In this document: one piece after another, positions 35,084-44,423 of the stretch
How positions within the stretch are numbered: the first letter of the stretch is position 1
How the letters are laid out: each line of letters starts with the position of its first letter
From: Rugamonas sp045984285
GTDB taxonomy: Bacteria; Pseudomonadota; Gammaproteobacteria; Burkholderiales; Burkholderiaceae_D
Direction: 5' to 3'
DNA length: 64,000 nucleotides
NCBI RefSeq assembly: GCF_045984285.3
Contig: NZ_JBJQIK030000007.1
Location: 62,001 to 126,000 of the forward strand
The notes under the pieces: generated by a model
Database searches by the model: none
The model's input: the letters and a program-made list of their open reading frames with translations, nothing else
Told to the model about the DNA's origin: nothing
Made by a program: the position numbers and the translations under genes

Positions 35084-36450
35084 TATGCAGCCTCCACTTT
35101 CGATTGGATGTCGGTATGAATCGCATGTGCGGCGAGCTTGCCGTGCTGGACCGCCTGCACGGTAAGATCCTGGCCCGGCGCCACGCAGTCGCCGCCGGCA
35201 TAAATCCCCGGCAGCACGGTGCGGAACTGTGCGTCCACATGAATCTTGTCGCCGTCGCGCTTCAGCACCACGGCCAGCGGGTCGGCCAGCGATGCGGCTT
35301 CCATGGTTTGCCCGATCGCCTTGAAGATGGCATCGGCTGCAATCTCGAAGGTTTGGCCGGTGCCGACCAGGCGGTTCGCTTCCAGCATGGTTTTCTCGAA
35401 GCGCATGCCGCGCACGCGGCCTGCATCGTCGAGCAGCACCTGCTGCGGCTGCGCATAGGTGAGCATGCGCACCTGGTTGGCCTTGGCAATGTCCTGTTCG
35501 TGCTGAGTCGCGCTCATGGCCTCGAAGCCACGGCGATAGACCAGCGTTACTTCTTCCGCGCCGAGGCGCTGGATCTGCACGGCCATATCGATGGCCGTGT
35601 TGCCAGCACCGATCACGATGGCGCGTTTCGGCACCGGCAATGCGGAAAGGTCGGACGCCTGGCGCAGCGCCGCGATGTAATCCACCGCCGCCATCAGCCC
35701 CGGCGCATCCTCGCCGGTCAGGCCAAGCTGGCGGCTGGCGCCAAGGCCCAGGCCGAGGAAGACGGCATCGTACTGCGCATGCAGGTCTTTCAGGTGCAGG
35801 TTTTCCCCAAGCTTGCGGCCGTACTGGATTTCGATGCCGCCGATACCCAGCAGGAACTCCACTTCCTTCTGCGCGAAATCGCCGGTCAGCTTGTACTTGG
35901 CGATGCCGTACTCATTCAGGCCGCCCGCTTTCGGCTGCGCTTCGTAAATCACCACGTCGTTGCCCAGCATTGCCAGGCGGTGCGCGCAGGAGAGGCCGGC
36001 GGGACCGGCGCCCACAACCGCGATTTTCTTGCCGGTGGACGGCGCACGCTGGAAAGGATGGCCTTCGATGCTCATATTGTCGAGGGCATAGCGCTGCAGC
36101 AGGCCGATCTTCACCGGCTGGCCTTCCGCGTCATGATTGCGCACGCAGGAATCCTCGCACAGGATCTCCGTCGGGCAGACGCGCGCGCAGCTGCCGCCAA
36201 GGATGTTCTGCTTCAGGATGCCCTGCGCCGCGCCGTTGATGTTCCTGTCGTGGATATTGCGGATAAAGCTCGCCACATCAATTTCCGAGGGACAGATGCG
36301 GGTGCATGGCGCATCGTAGCAATACAGGCAGCGGGCGCTTTCAATGGCGGCCTGGCGCGCGTTCAACGGTGGCGCCAGGTCGGTGAAATGCGATGCGAGC
36401 TCTGTGCTCGTGGCGCTTGGCTGCGGCATATGTTTGAGTGACTCGATCAT
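35083..36450 (-). CDS. preT: PreT: dihydropyrimidine dehydrogenase, NADH-oxidising subunit
   Basis: 455 residues. N-terminal Fe-S domain with CLYCYDAPCTRICP and CARVCPTEILCEDSC (cluster cysteines), then FAD-binding GAGPAGLSCAHRLA and NAD-binding GAGNTAIDMAVQIQRLG. Similar to the N-terminal half of mammalian DPD and to glutamate synthase small subunit. Passes electrons from NADH to PreA. Operon member, 21 nt below mmsA. Confidence 0.95.
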   Translation of the reverse strand: MIESLKHMPQPSATSTELASHFTDLAPPLNARQAAIESARCLYCYDAPCTRICPSEIDVASFIRNIHDRNINGAAQGILKQNILGGSCARVCPTEILCEDSCVRNHDAEGQPVKIGLLQRYALDNMSIEGHPFQRAPSTGKKIAVVGAGPAGLSCAHRLAMLGNDVVIYEAQPKAGGLNEYGIAKYKLTGDFAQKEVEFLLGIGGIEIQYGRKLGENLHLKDLHAQYDAVFLGLGLGASRQLGLTGEDAPGLMAAVDYIAALRQASDLSALPVPKRAIVIGAGNTAIDMAVQIQRLGAEEVTLVYRRGFEAMSATQHEQDIAKANQVRMLTYAQPQQVLLDDAGRVRGMRFEKTMLEANRLVGTGQTFEIAADAIFKAIGQTMEAASLADPLAVVLKRDGDKIHVDAQFRTVLPGIYAGGDCVAPGQDLTVQAVQHGKLAAHAIHTDIQSKVEAA

Positions 36451-36471
36451 GGTCCCGTTCCTGAGCGTTAT

Positions 36472-37974
36472 TTACTTCATCTGTGGGAATGCAAATTCTG
36501 CGCCAGCGCTGGCTGTATTCGGCCAGCGCTGCATGACAGCCTTGTGGCGCGTGTAGAAACGCACGCCTTCCGGGCCGTAGGCGTGGTGATCGCCGAACAG
36601 GCTGCGCTTCCAGCCGCCGAAGCTGTTGAAGGACATCGGCACCGGCAGCGGAACATTCACACCGACCATGCCGACCTGGATCTGGCGCACGAACTCGCGC
36701 GCCACGCCGCCGTCGCGCGTGAAGACGGCAACACCGTTGCCGTACTCATTGCGGTTGATCAGGTCCACGGCACTGGCCACGTCCGGCAGGCGTACCACGC
36801 AGAGCACAGGGCCGAAGATCTCTTCCTTGTAGATCGTCATATCCGGCGTGACGTGGTCGAACAGCGTGCCGCCGACGAAGAAGCCATTGGGGCGGCCTTC
36901 CACCTTGTAGCCGCGGCCATCCACCACCAGCTTTGCGCCCTGCTCCACGCCTTCGCCGATCAGGCGCTCGATGCGCTGCTTGGCGGCGGCCGTGACTACC
37001 GGCCCCATTTCGGCATCGGCAGCCATGCCGTCGCGTACTTTCAGTGCGGCAGTGCGCTTTTCCAGTGCACCAATCAGCTTGTCGCCTGCATCGCCCACCG
37101 CTGCCACCACCGAGATCGCCATGCAGCGCTCGCCGGCGGAACCGAAGGCGGCGCCGATCAGCGCATCGGTGGCCATCTCCATGTCCGCATCCGGCATCAC
37201 CACCATATGGTTCTTCGCGCCGCCCAGGGCCTGCACGCGCTTGCCGCTCGCGCTGCCTTTGGCGTAGATGTATTCGGCAATCGGCGTAGAACCGACAAAG
37301 CTCACCGCCTGCACTACCGGATGCTCCAGCAGGGCATCGACAGTGACCTTGTCGCCCTGCACCACGTTGAACACGCCATCCGGCAAGCCTGCCTCCTTCA
37401 GCAGGCGCGCATGCAGCAGCGATGGTGAAGGATCGCGCTCCGAAGGCTTCAGCACGAAGGTGTTGCCGCAAGCGATGGCGATGGGGAACATCCACATCGG
37501 CACCATCACCGGGAAATTGAATGGCGTGATGCCCGCCACCACGCCCAGAGGCTGGCGCATCGACCAGGCATCGATACCGCGCGCGATCTGGTCGGTGAAC
37601 TCCCCCTTGAGCAGCTGCGGAATACCGCAGGCGAATTCCACGATCTCGATACCACGCGCCACTTCGCCCTGCGCGTCGGCGAAGGTCTTGCCGTGCTCAC
37701 GCGTCAGCATCGCCGCAAATTCGTCGGTATGCTCCTGGCACAGCTGCAGGTAGCGGAACAGCACGCGCGCACGCGTCAGCGGCGGCGTGTTGGACCATGC
37801 AGGGAAAGCCGCTTCCGCCGCCTTCACTGCCGCATCCACTTCCTCCGCCGTGCCCAGCGCCACGCGGGCCACCGGCTCGCCCAGCGCAGGGTTGAATACG
37901 TCGCCATAACGGCCGCTCAGCGTGTCCACCTTGCTGCCGTTGATGAAGTGGGTAATGGTATCGAGATTGCTCAT
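36472..37974 (-). CDS. mmsA: MmsA: CoA-acylating (methyl)malonate-semialdehyde dehydrogenase
   Basis: 500 residues, ALDH superfamily. Cys284 in GSAGERCMAIS is the catalytic thiol; the usual active-site Glu is replaced by Asn in ALGGAKNHMVV, the mark of the CoA-dependent MMSDH group. It converts malonate semialdehyde to acetyl-CoA and methylmalonate semialdehyde to propionyl-CoA. Here it receives the product of the beta-alanine aminotransferase three genes upstream, finishing uracil and thymine breakdown. Confidence 0.95.
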   Translation of the reverse strand: MSNLDTITHFINGSKVDTLSGRYGDVFNPALGEPVARVALGTAEEVDAAVKAAEAAFPAWSNTPPLTRARVLFRYLQLCQEHTDEFAAMLTREHGKTFADAQGEVARGIEIVEFACGIPQLLKGEFTDQIARGIDAWSMRQPLGVVAGITPFNFPVMVPMWMFPIAIACGNTFVLKPSERDPSPSLLHARLLKEAGLPDGVFNVVQGDKVTVDALLEHPVVQAVSFVGSTPIAEYIYAKGSASGKRVQALGGAKNHMVVMPDADMEMATDALIGAAFGSAGERCMAISVVAAVGDAGDKLIGALEKRTAALKVRDGMAADAEMGPVVTAAAKQRIERLIGEGVEQGAKLVVDGRGYKVEGRPNGFFVGGTLFDHVTPDMTIYKEEIFGPVLCVVRLPDVASAVDLINRNEYGNGVAVFTRDGGVAREFVRQIQVGMVGVNVPLPVPMSFNSFGGWKRSLFGDHHAYGPEGVRFYTRHKAVMQRWPNTASAGAEFAFPQMK

Positions 37975-37989
37975 GGTGTTCTCAAGGGT

Positions 37990-39105
37990 TCAGGCCAGCA
38001 TGCTGTCGGCCGGTACATAGGAATAGCCAAGGGCATGGGCCACCGCTTCATAGGTGACCTGGCCCCGGCACACATTCAGTCCGTTTTTCAGGTGCGGGTT
38101 GTCCCGCATTGCTTTGCTCCAGCCCTTGTCGGCCAGCGCGATGGCATGGCTGATGGTGGCGTTGTTCAGTGCGAAGGTGGACGTGCGGGCAACAGCGCCC
38201 GGCATGTTCGCCACGCAGTAGTGCACCACGCCGTCCACCACGAAGGTCGGGTTCTCGTGCGTGGTGGGATGGGAGGTTTCGAAACAGCCGCCCTGGTCGA
38301 TGGCCACATCCACCACCACCGCGCCCTGCTTCATGCGCGCGATCATCGAGCGCGTCACCAGCTTCGGCGCCGCCGCGCCGGGAACCAGCACGCCGCCGAT
38401 CACGAGGTCGGCATCCAGCACCGCGTCTTCGATATTGTGCGCATTGGAATACATGGTCTGGATGCGATTGCCGTACACGAGATCAAGCTGGCGCAGCCGG
38501 TCCACGTTCTTGTCCAGCACTGTTACGCGCGCCCCCATGCCCACGGCAATCTGCAGCGCATTGGTGCCAACCACGCCGGCGCCGATAATCGCCACATGGC
38601 CCGGCGCCACGCCCGGCACGCCGCCCAGCAGCAGGCCCATGCCGCCCTTGGATTTCTCCAGGTGGGCGGCGCCGGCCTGGATCGACATGCGCCCCGCCAC
38701 TTCGCTCATCGGCGCCAGCAGCGGCAGGCCGCCGCCAGCGCCGGTAATGGTTTCATACGCAATGCAGATGGCGCCCGATGCCACCAGCGCCTTGGTCTGT
38801 TCCGGGTCCGGCGCCAGGTGCAGGTAGGTGTACAGGATCTGGTTCTCGCGCAGCATGGCGCATTCCTGCGGCTGCGGCTCCTTCACCTTCACCACCATGT
38901 CGGCGCGGGCAAAGATCTCCTGCGCGGTATCGACGATGGTGGCGCCGGAACCGGCATACATCTCGTCCGTCAAGCCGATGGCTGCGCCGGCATTCTGTTG
39001 CACCAGGACCTGGTGGCCGCGCAGAGTCAGTTCCTTGACGCTGGCCGGGGTAAGGCCAACGCGGGACTCCTGATTCTTGATTTCCTTCGGTACGCCTACG
39101 AGCAT
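37990..39105 (-). CDS. ald: Alanine dehydrogenase
   Basis: 371 residues. GVPKEIKNQESRVGLTP at the N-terminus, and AIIGAGVVGTNALQIAVGMGA is the NAD-binding Rossmann loop; the end (GQVTYEAVAHALG) is also typical. It interconverts L-alanine with pyruvate and ammonia. Between the beta-alanine:pyruvate aminotransferase and mmsA, it can regenerate pyruvate from the alanine made by the aminotransferase. Gap of 15 nt to mmsA. Confidence 0.95.
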   Translation of the reverse strand: MLVGVPKEIKNQESRVGLTPASVKELTLRGHQVLVQQNAGAAIGLTDEMYAGSGATIVDTAQEIFARADMVVKVKEPQPQECAMLRENQILYTYLHLAPDPEQTKALVASGAICIAYETITGAGGGLPLLAPMSEVAGRMSIQAGAAHLEKSKGGMGLLLGGVPGVAPGHVAIIGAGVVGTNALQIAVGMGARVTVLDKNVDRLRQLDLVYGNRIQTMYSNAHNIEDAVLDADLVIGGVLVPGAAAPKLVTRSMIARMKQGAVVVDVAIDQGGCFETSHPTTHENPTFVVDGVVHYCVANMPGAVARTSTFALNNATISHAIALADKGWSKAMRDNPHLKNGLNVCRGQVTYEAVAHALGYSYVPADSMLA

Positions 39106-39136
39106 GGTTGTCTCCTCATTTTGTTACCGCGCTTTT

Positions 39137-40453
39137 CTACTCCAGTTCTTTCAGCACCTTGGTAAGTTTGCCGAACAGTTCATCGATATGTTTTTTCTCG
39201 AAGACCAGAGGCGGCGACAGCGCGATGATGTCGCCAGTCACGCGGATCAGGATGCCGTCCGCGAAAGCTTTCTTGAACGCCGCGTAGGCGCGTGCGCCGG
39301 GCTTGCCCGCAATCGGCGCCAGCTCGATGCCGGCGATCAGGCCGATCACGCGCAGGTCGATCACATGCGGCAGGCCTTTCAGCGAATACACTGCATCGGC
39401 CCAGTAGTCCTGGATGCCGGCAGCGTGGTCGAGGATCTTCTGTTCCTTGAACACTTCCAGCGTGGCCAGCGAGGCGGCGCATGCCACGGGGTGGCCGGAA
39501 TAGGTATAGCCGTGGAACAGTTCAATGCCGGCCGGCGAATCCATGAAGGCGTCGTACACGAACTGCTTGGTGAACACCGCGCCCATCGGAATGGTGCCGT
39601 TGGTGAGGCCTTTCGCGGTCGTCATCATGTCCGGTTCGACGTCGAAGTAGTCGGCGGCGAAGGGCGTGGTGAGGCGGCCGAAGCCCGTAATCACTTCATC
39701 GAAGATCAACAGGATGCCGTGCTTGGTGCACAGCTCGCGCAGGCGCTTGAGGTAGCCCTTGGGCGGAATCAGCACGCCGGTGGAACCGGCCACCGGCTCC
39801 ACGATCACGGCGGCGATGGTGGACGCGTCATGCAGCGCCACGATGCGCTCCAGTTCATCCGCGAGGTTGGCGCCGTGTTCCGGCTCGCCGCGCGTGTAGG
39901 CGTTCTTTTCCAGGTTATGCGTGTGCGGCAGGTGATCGACGCCGGGCAGCATCACGCCGTAAGGCTTGCGGTTGCCCGCAATGCCGCCGACCGAGATGCC
40001 GCCGAAACCCACGCCGTGGTAGCCGCGCTCGCGGCCGATCAGGCGGGTGCGGCTCGCTTCGCCGCGCGCCTTGTGATACGCCAGCGCCATCTTCAGCGCC
40101 GTATCCACCGCCTCGGAGCCGGAGTTCGTATAGAACACGTGGCCGAAACGATTGTTCGTGTATTCCATCAGCTTGTCGGCGAGATCGAAAGCTGCCGGAT
40201 GGCCCATCTGGAAGGTGGGCGCGAAATCGAGCTGGCCGACCATCTCGCGCACGGCGGCAACGATCTTGGGCTGTGCGTGGCCGCAAGGTACGCACCACAG
40301 GCCTGCCGTGCCGTCGAGGATGGCGTTGCCGTCCACATCCTTGTAGTAATTGCCTTCCGCGGAAACCAGCAGCCGCGGGCTGGCCTTGAAGTCGCGGTTA
40401 TTCGTAAACGGCATCCAGAAAGCGGACATCGATGCTGGCCGGGATTCATTCAT
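39137..40453 (-). CDS. Beta-alanine (omega-amino acid):pyruvate aminotransferase, class III
   Basis: 438 residues from ATG 40453, which has AGGAG about 7 nt upstream; a 35-codon upstream extension lacks a ribosome site. Class III PLP enzyme: GSEAVDTALKMA, GYHGVGFGGISVGG, LLIFDEVITGFGR with Asp252 contacting PLP nitrogen, and Lys281 in TTAKGLTNG forming the Schiff base. Best fit is beta-alanine/beta-aminoisobutyrate:pyruvate transamination. First gene of the pyrimidine operon, divergent from the MocR-TetR pair. Confidence 0.88.
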   Translation of the reverse strand: MNESRPASMSAFWMPFTNNRDFKASPRLLVSAEGNYYKDVDGNAILDGTAGLWCVPCGHAQPKIVAAVREMVGQLDFAPTFQMGHPAAFDLADKLMEYTNNRFGHVFYTNSGSEAVDTALKMALAYHKARGEASRTRLIGRERGYHGVGFGGISVGGIAGNRKPYGVMLPGVDHLPHTHNLEKNAYTRGEPEHGANLADELERIVALHDASTIAAVIVEPVAGSTGVLIPPKGYLKRLRELCTKHGILLIFDEVITGFGRLTTPFAADYFDVEPDMMTTAKGLTNGTIPMGAVFTKQFVYDAFMDSPAGIELFHGYTYSGHPVACAASLATLEVFKEQKILDHAAGIQDYWADAVYSLKGLPHVIDLRVIGLIAGIELAPIAGKPGARAYAAFKKAFADGILIRVTGDIIALSPPLVFEKKHIDELFGKLTKVLKELE

Positions 40454-40631
40454 ACATTTCTCCTGGGAGCTTTTTGACGGCTCGTAAAAAAACTTTACCG
40501 GTTGGCAAAATGATGATGCAATAATAGACAGCGCCTTAACTATGGCACATATACACAATCAGCAAAACATTCCAACCGTACAGGTCTCAAAAACACTACA
40601 GTTTCCTGCCCGCGGGCGAACGGAGTCAACG
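40454..40631. other. Divergent control region of the pyrimidine operon and MocR/TetR genes
   Basis: 178 nt, noticeably A/T-rich against its surroundings. It must carry promoters for both directions. ACCGGT (40497-40502) is the only obvious small palindrome; no strong sigma70 pair or clear RutR-type TTGACC dyad could be identified by eye. Confidence 0.5.
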
Positions 40632-42098
40632 ATGGACAGACAGGGCTTTGCGCCCGATCAAAGTACGTTCGGCACGGCCGGCTGGCCCGTTCTGCAGCTG
40701 GAACGCGCCCGCAAGGGCAGCCTGGTGGACAAGATCGTGGCCGCCATCACGGACATGGTGGCGAGCAAGGAATTACGGGTTGGCACGAAAATGCCTTCCG
40801 TACGGCAATTCGCGAAGTGTAATGGCATCAGTACCTTTACAGTTGTGGAGTCCTACGACCGGCTCGTAACGCTCGGCCTGCTGTCCTCGCGCCGCGGTTC
40901 CGGCTACTACGTGGCGCGCCACGAGATTCCTGCCCAGCTGCTGCCGGCGATGGCGACCAGCCCAGCGGCCGTCGACGCCCTCACGCCGGAGCTGTATTCC
41001 GGCGTGACGGACGCGCTGCCGGTGGGCGCGGGCTGGCTGCCGCCCGAATGGTATGGCGAGGACACGATCCTGGACGCGGTGCGCCAGGCCATGCGCATTC
41101 CCGCCAACCGCCTGCGCGGCTATGGCCACCCGCTCGGCTTTCCCAGCCTGCGCCAGCACCTTGCGTCCACGCTGAGCGACGAGCTGCTGCCGGTGGAGCC
41201 GGAACAGGTGCTGCTCACCCATGGCGCCACACACGCCTTCGACCTGATCCTGCGTACGCTGACCAAGCCGGGCGACACGGTGTTCGTGGAAGATCCCGGC
41301 TACAGCAACCTGCTATCGCTGATCCGCCACCATGGCTGCAATGTGGTCGGCATTCCGCGCCGCGAACAGGGCCTCGACCTGGATTACCTGGCCGAACAGG
41401 CCGCGCTGGCCCAGCCCAAGCTCATGTTCGTCAACACGGTGCTGCAGAATCCCCTCGGCACCTCGCTCACGCAGGCGCAGGCGCACCGCCTGCTCGCGCT
41501 GGCCGAGCAGTTCGATTTCTGGCTGGTGGAAGACGATATCTACCGCGAGCTCACGCCGCGCGGCGAAGCCTCGCTGGCGGCGATGGACGGCTTGCGGCGC
41601 GTGATCCGCGTGGGCAGCTTCTCCAAGACGCTGTCGCCGGTGCTGCGCGTGGGCTCCATCTGCGCCTCCGCTTCCCTGCTGCCGGAACTGGTGCGCGTGA
41701 AGATGCTGGCCGGCCTCACCACCTCGGAAGTCAACGAGCGCGCCGTCTACCACGCGGTGACGGCGCGGCCCTACAAACGCATGGTGGAGAAGCTGCACGC
41801 CCAGCTCGATGCCGGCCGCGAACGCAGCATCGAAGCGCTGCACGAGGTGGGCATGGCGCCCATCGCAAAACCGCGCGGCGGCATGTTCGTGAGCGCGGGC
41901 TGGCCAGCAGCACCCACGGCGGAATGGAACGGCCGCGCCATTGCAGACCTGGCGCTGAAGGCGGGCATCCTGCTGTCGCCAAACGAATTCTTCATGCTGC
42001 GGCCCAGCGACACCGTCTGGTTCCGCTTCAACGTGGCCTATACGGACGCGCCGCAGCTCAAGGCTTTCTTCCAGTCGATAAGGAGCGGCCGTGGCTAA
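40632..42098 (+). CDS. MocR/PdxR-family regulator (GntR helix-turn-helix + aminotransferase-like domain)
   Basis: 488 residues from ATG 40632 after GGAG. Winged helix (about 25-95: MVASKELRVGTKMPSVRQFA, LSSRRGSGYYVA) fused to an aminotransferase class I fold (about 120-480) with Lys332 in GSFSKTLSP for PLP. MocR proteins sense PLP-bound amines or amino acids. Divergent from a beta-alanine aminotransferase, so beta-alanine or an aldimine of it is a reasonable effector. It overlaps the following TetR gene by 8 nt. Confidence 0.9.
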   Translation: MDRQGFAPDQSTFGTAGWPVLQLERARKGSLVDKIVAAITDMVASKELRVGTKMPSVRQFAKCNGISTFTVVESYDRLVTLGLLSSRRGSGYYVARHEIPAQLLPAMATSPAAVDALTPELYSGVTDALPVGAGWLPPEWYGEDTILDAVRQAMRIPANRLRGYGHPLGFPSLRQHLASTLSDELLPVEPEQVLLTHGATHAFDLILRTLTKPGDTVFVEDPGYSNLLSLIRHHGCNVVGIPRREQGLDLDYLAEQAALAQPKLMFVNTVLQNPLGTSLTQAQAHRLLALAEQFDFWLVEDDIYRELTPRGEASLAAMDGLRRVIRVGSFSKTLSPVLRVGSICASASLLPELVRVKMLAGLTTSEVNERAVYHAVTARPYKRMVEKLHAQLDAGRERSIEALHEVGMAPIAKPRGGMFVSAGWPAAPTAEWNGRAIADLALKAGILLSPNEFFMLRPSDTVWFRFNVAYTDAPQLKAFFQSIRSGRG

Positions 42099-42726
42099 AT
42101 TCAGCAGCGCTTCGCGCCGCATGCTCCAGCGCGACCGCCTCGAAGCGGACATCCTCGCCGAAGCCGTGCGCACCTTCGCCGAATGCGGCTACGAGGGCGC
42201 GTCGATTGCCGTCATCGCGGAGAACGCGGGCCTGTCGAAGCAGAACCTGATGTACTACTTCCCCACCAAGCAGGCGCTGTACGAAAGGGTGCTGGACAAT
42301 GTGCTGGACGACTGGCTGGAACGCATGGCCAGCCTTGCCGATCCCGCCCAATCGCCGCAGGATCTGCTGCGCGCCTACATCCAGGCCAAGCTGCGCTTCT
42401 CGCGCGAGCAGCCATTAGCTTCGCGCGTGTATGCGATGGAGGTGATCGGAGGCGCACAGGTCTACGGCCCGCAGATCCGCGAGCGCGTGGTGCCGCTGCT
42501 GCGGCGCGATATCGAGGTATTTGAACAGTGGATCGCCGCGGGCCGCATCGCGCCCGTGAACGCAACGCACCTGCTGTTCGCCATCTGGGCGATGACGCAA
42601 TCCTATGCGGACTTCTCGGCCCAGATGACGCTGGTGCTGGGCCGCAAGGAGCTGACGCGGCGCGATTTCGACGCCGCAGAGGAAACGATTATTCGGATGG
42701 TTCTTGCGGCGGTGGCGCAAACTTGA
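42091..42726 (+). CDS. TetR-family regulator, RutR-like
   Basis: 211 residues, GTG start preceded by AGGAG. The N-terminal helix-turn-helix (about 18-65: ILAEAVRTFAECGYEGASIA, AGLSKQNLMYYFPTKQALYE) and the C-terminal half (REQPLASRVYAMEVIGGAQVYG, FAIWAMTQSYADFSAQM) match the RutR/YcdC group, which in E. coli senses uracil and controls pyrimidine use. Co-translated with the MocR gene, so the two probably act together on the pyrimidine operon. Its last 38 nt are read antisense by the PEP-CTERM gene. Confidence 0.85.
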   Translation: MAKFSSASRRMLQRDRLEADILAEAVRTFAECGYEGASIAVIAENAGLSKQNLMYYFPTKQALYERVLDNVLDDWLERMASLADPAQSPQDLLRAYIQAKLRFSREQPLASRVYAMEVIGGAQVYGPQIRERVVPLLRRDIEVFEQWIAAGRIAPVNATHLLFAIWAMTQSYADFSAQMTLVLGRKELTRRDFDAAEETIIRMVLAAVAQT

Positions 42727-43651
42727 CCACATCGGTGTTGCGCCGGCGGCTGCCGACAAAACCGATGAGGGCGAGGCCGATCAGGCCCATGGCCCAAGGC
42801 TTCGGTTCCGGCACACTCAGCGCAAAACCGCGCACATTGGCGGCCTCGAAGGCGTTGCCGGTATTGACCTGGGTTTGCGCCGCCCAGTTGCCCGCGATGA
42901 CGCTGCCCGTGATGACGCCGCCGCCGGTGATGGTGGCTTCCGGCGCCAGCACGCTCGCATCCAGGCCGATATTGCTGAAGTTCACAGTGCTGGCTTCATA
43001 GAAGTTGAACAGCACGTTGTAGTTCCTGAAGGCGTCGAAGCCGCCGCTCATCGTCACCGGACCGGCGCCGCTGACGTTGAAGATCAGGGTAGCGCCCGCA
43101 TTCAGGCCGCTCACATTCATCCAGCTTACGCCTTGCAGCGTCTGGCCCGTGAGGTCGAAGACTTCCACCTGGCTGTTGGTACCGGTGAGGAACAGGCCGC
43201 CCCACTGCGTCGTCGCGGCGCCGGTTTTCCCGACACCGGACAACGAAGTGGAAACATTACGCGCCGTGGCGGCCATCGCATTGAAGTCGAGGCCTGCCGG
43301 CGCGCCCGCAGCGGCCGCGCCGCCGGTGGCACCGAAGGAAGTGAGCGTGGTGGTGCCCGCCACATACCAGTTGCCGTTGTTGATGGAGCCGCTCGTATAG
43401 TTCAGGTTTCCGCCGGCCACCAGTGCGTAGCCGCCGAATGCGTCGTCATTTTTTGCATTGAAGGAATAGTTAGAGACAGTCACATTGCCTGCTGCAATAA
43501 CGGCGCCCTCCACGTCCGAACCGGACGAGCGGAAGTCACCAAGGCTGAACACGTTCGCTCCCTTGATGAAACCCAGGTCCAGCGTATCTGCATGGGCGAG
43601 GGCCGAAACCAGTGCACCGGCAAGTATCGTGACTTTTAGCAACTTTGACAT
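42689..43651 (-). CDS. Choice-of-anchor A PEP-CTERM protein
   Basis: 320 residues from ATG 43651 (43654 also possible) with a signal peptide ending SALAHAD. The body fits choice-of-anchor A domains, beta-rich surface modules (GALVAGGNLNYTSGSI-like residues, FDLTGQTLQGVSWMNVSGLN). The end has VPEPKPWAMGLIGLALIGF followed by GSRRR, a PEP-CTERM sorting signal cut by exosortase. Unusually, 16 residues follow the Arg cluster, and the last 12 are encoded antisense to the RutR-like gene's 3' end. Confidence 0.85.
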   Translation of the reverse strand: MSKLLKVTILAGALVSALAHADTLDLGFIKGANVFSLGDFRSSGSDVEGAVIAAGNVTVSNYSFNAKNDDAFGGYALVAGGNLNYTSGSINNGNWYVAGTTTLTSFGATGGAAAAGAPAGLDFNAMAATARNVSTSLSGVGKTGAATTQWGGLFLTGTNSQVEVFDLTGQTLQGVSWMNVSGLNAGATLIFNVSGAGPVTMSGGFDAFRNYNVLFNFYEASTVNFSNIGLDASVLAPEATITGGGVITGSVIAGNWAAQTQVNTGNAFEAANVRGFALSVPEPKPWAMGLIGLALIGFVGSRRRNTDVVKFAPPPQEPSE

Positions 43652-43747
43652 CATAATTTCCAACAATACAATGATCAGCCGAGAGGATATCATCAATTAA
43701 CCCTCGGCAATCGTTTGTCCTGAGCAAAAACCACATTTCTGAACAAA

Positions 43748-44299
43748 ATGCCCTCTTTTCTTCCGTTCGAACTACCCTGCCCCCGCATAAAGTTGCGCTT
43801 TATCACCAAAATGGACCTGCCGGCGCTGTATCGCCTGATGTCCGATCCCGGCGCCATGCGCTATGGCAGCAGCAGCGCATGGACTTCCATTCAGCAGGCG
43901 GAGGAATCGCTGGCCGCCATCCTCGCCGGTTACGAAAAAGGCGACTACCTGCGCCTGGCCATCGAGATCGAAGGCGCCATGAACGGTTTCGTCACGCTGC
44001 GCGCCTTCGACAAGCAAAATCTCCGTTGCGAAATCGGCTATATGCTGGCGCGTCCGCACTGGGGCAAAGGCTATATGCAGGAAGCCCTGCCCGCGATGAT
44101 CGACTACGCCTTCAACACGCTGGGCCTGAACCGTATTGAAGCGGACGTGGATCCGCGCAACGAACCCTCGGCGCGCCTGCTGGAACGCCTGCACTTCCGC
44201 AAGGAAGGCCTGCTGCGGCAACGCTGGATCGTGAACGGCGAGGTCTGCGACAGCGACATCTTTGGCCTGCTCAAAGCCGACTGGCAGGCAGCGCGCTGA
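43748..44299 (+). CDS. GNAT-family acetyltransferase (RimJ/RimL type)
   Basis: 183 residues. RimJ/RimL-like layout: CPRIKLRFITKMDLPALYRLMSD-type start, CEIGYMLARPHWGKGYMQEA (acetyl-CoA binding loop) and FNTLGLNRIEADVDPRNEPSARLLERLHFRKEG. Probably acetylates an amino terminus or small amine; target unknown. Divergent from the PEP-CTERM gene with a 50-odd nt gap. Confidence 0.9.
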   Translation: MPSFLPFELPCPRIKLRFITKMDLPALYRLMSDPGAMRYGSSSAWTSIQQAEESLAAILAGYEKGDYLRLAIEIEGAMNGFVTLRAFDKQNLRCEIGYMLARPHWGKGYMQEALPAMIDYAFNTLGLNRIEADVDPRNEPSARLLERLHFRKEGLLRQRWIVNGEVCDSDIFGLLKADWQAAR

Positions 44300-44365
44300 A
44301 CTGCACGCCATTCGTCCGCACACACCACAGATCAGCCCCCGGAATCGACGCTTTATCGGAAAGCA

Positions 44366-44392
44366 GTACCCGCGGCGGAAGCCGCTTGGTAC
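44366..44392 (+). repeat. Hairpin upstream of the small membrane protein/LytS operon
   Basis: GTACC/GGTAC and GCGGC/GCCGC pair around a GGAA tetraloop, with small bulges. It is 31 nt before the next ATG and after the GNAT gene stop, so it may be a transcript end or a 5' leader structure. Confidence 0.35.
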
Positions 44393-44423
44393 AGTCACAC
44401 CATCGATTACCAAGGAGCAAGCC

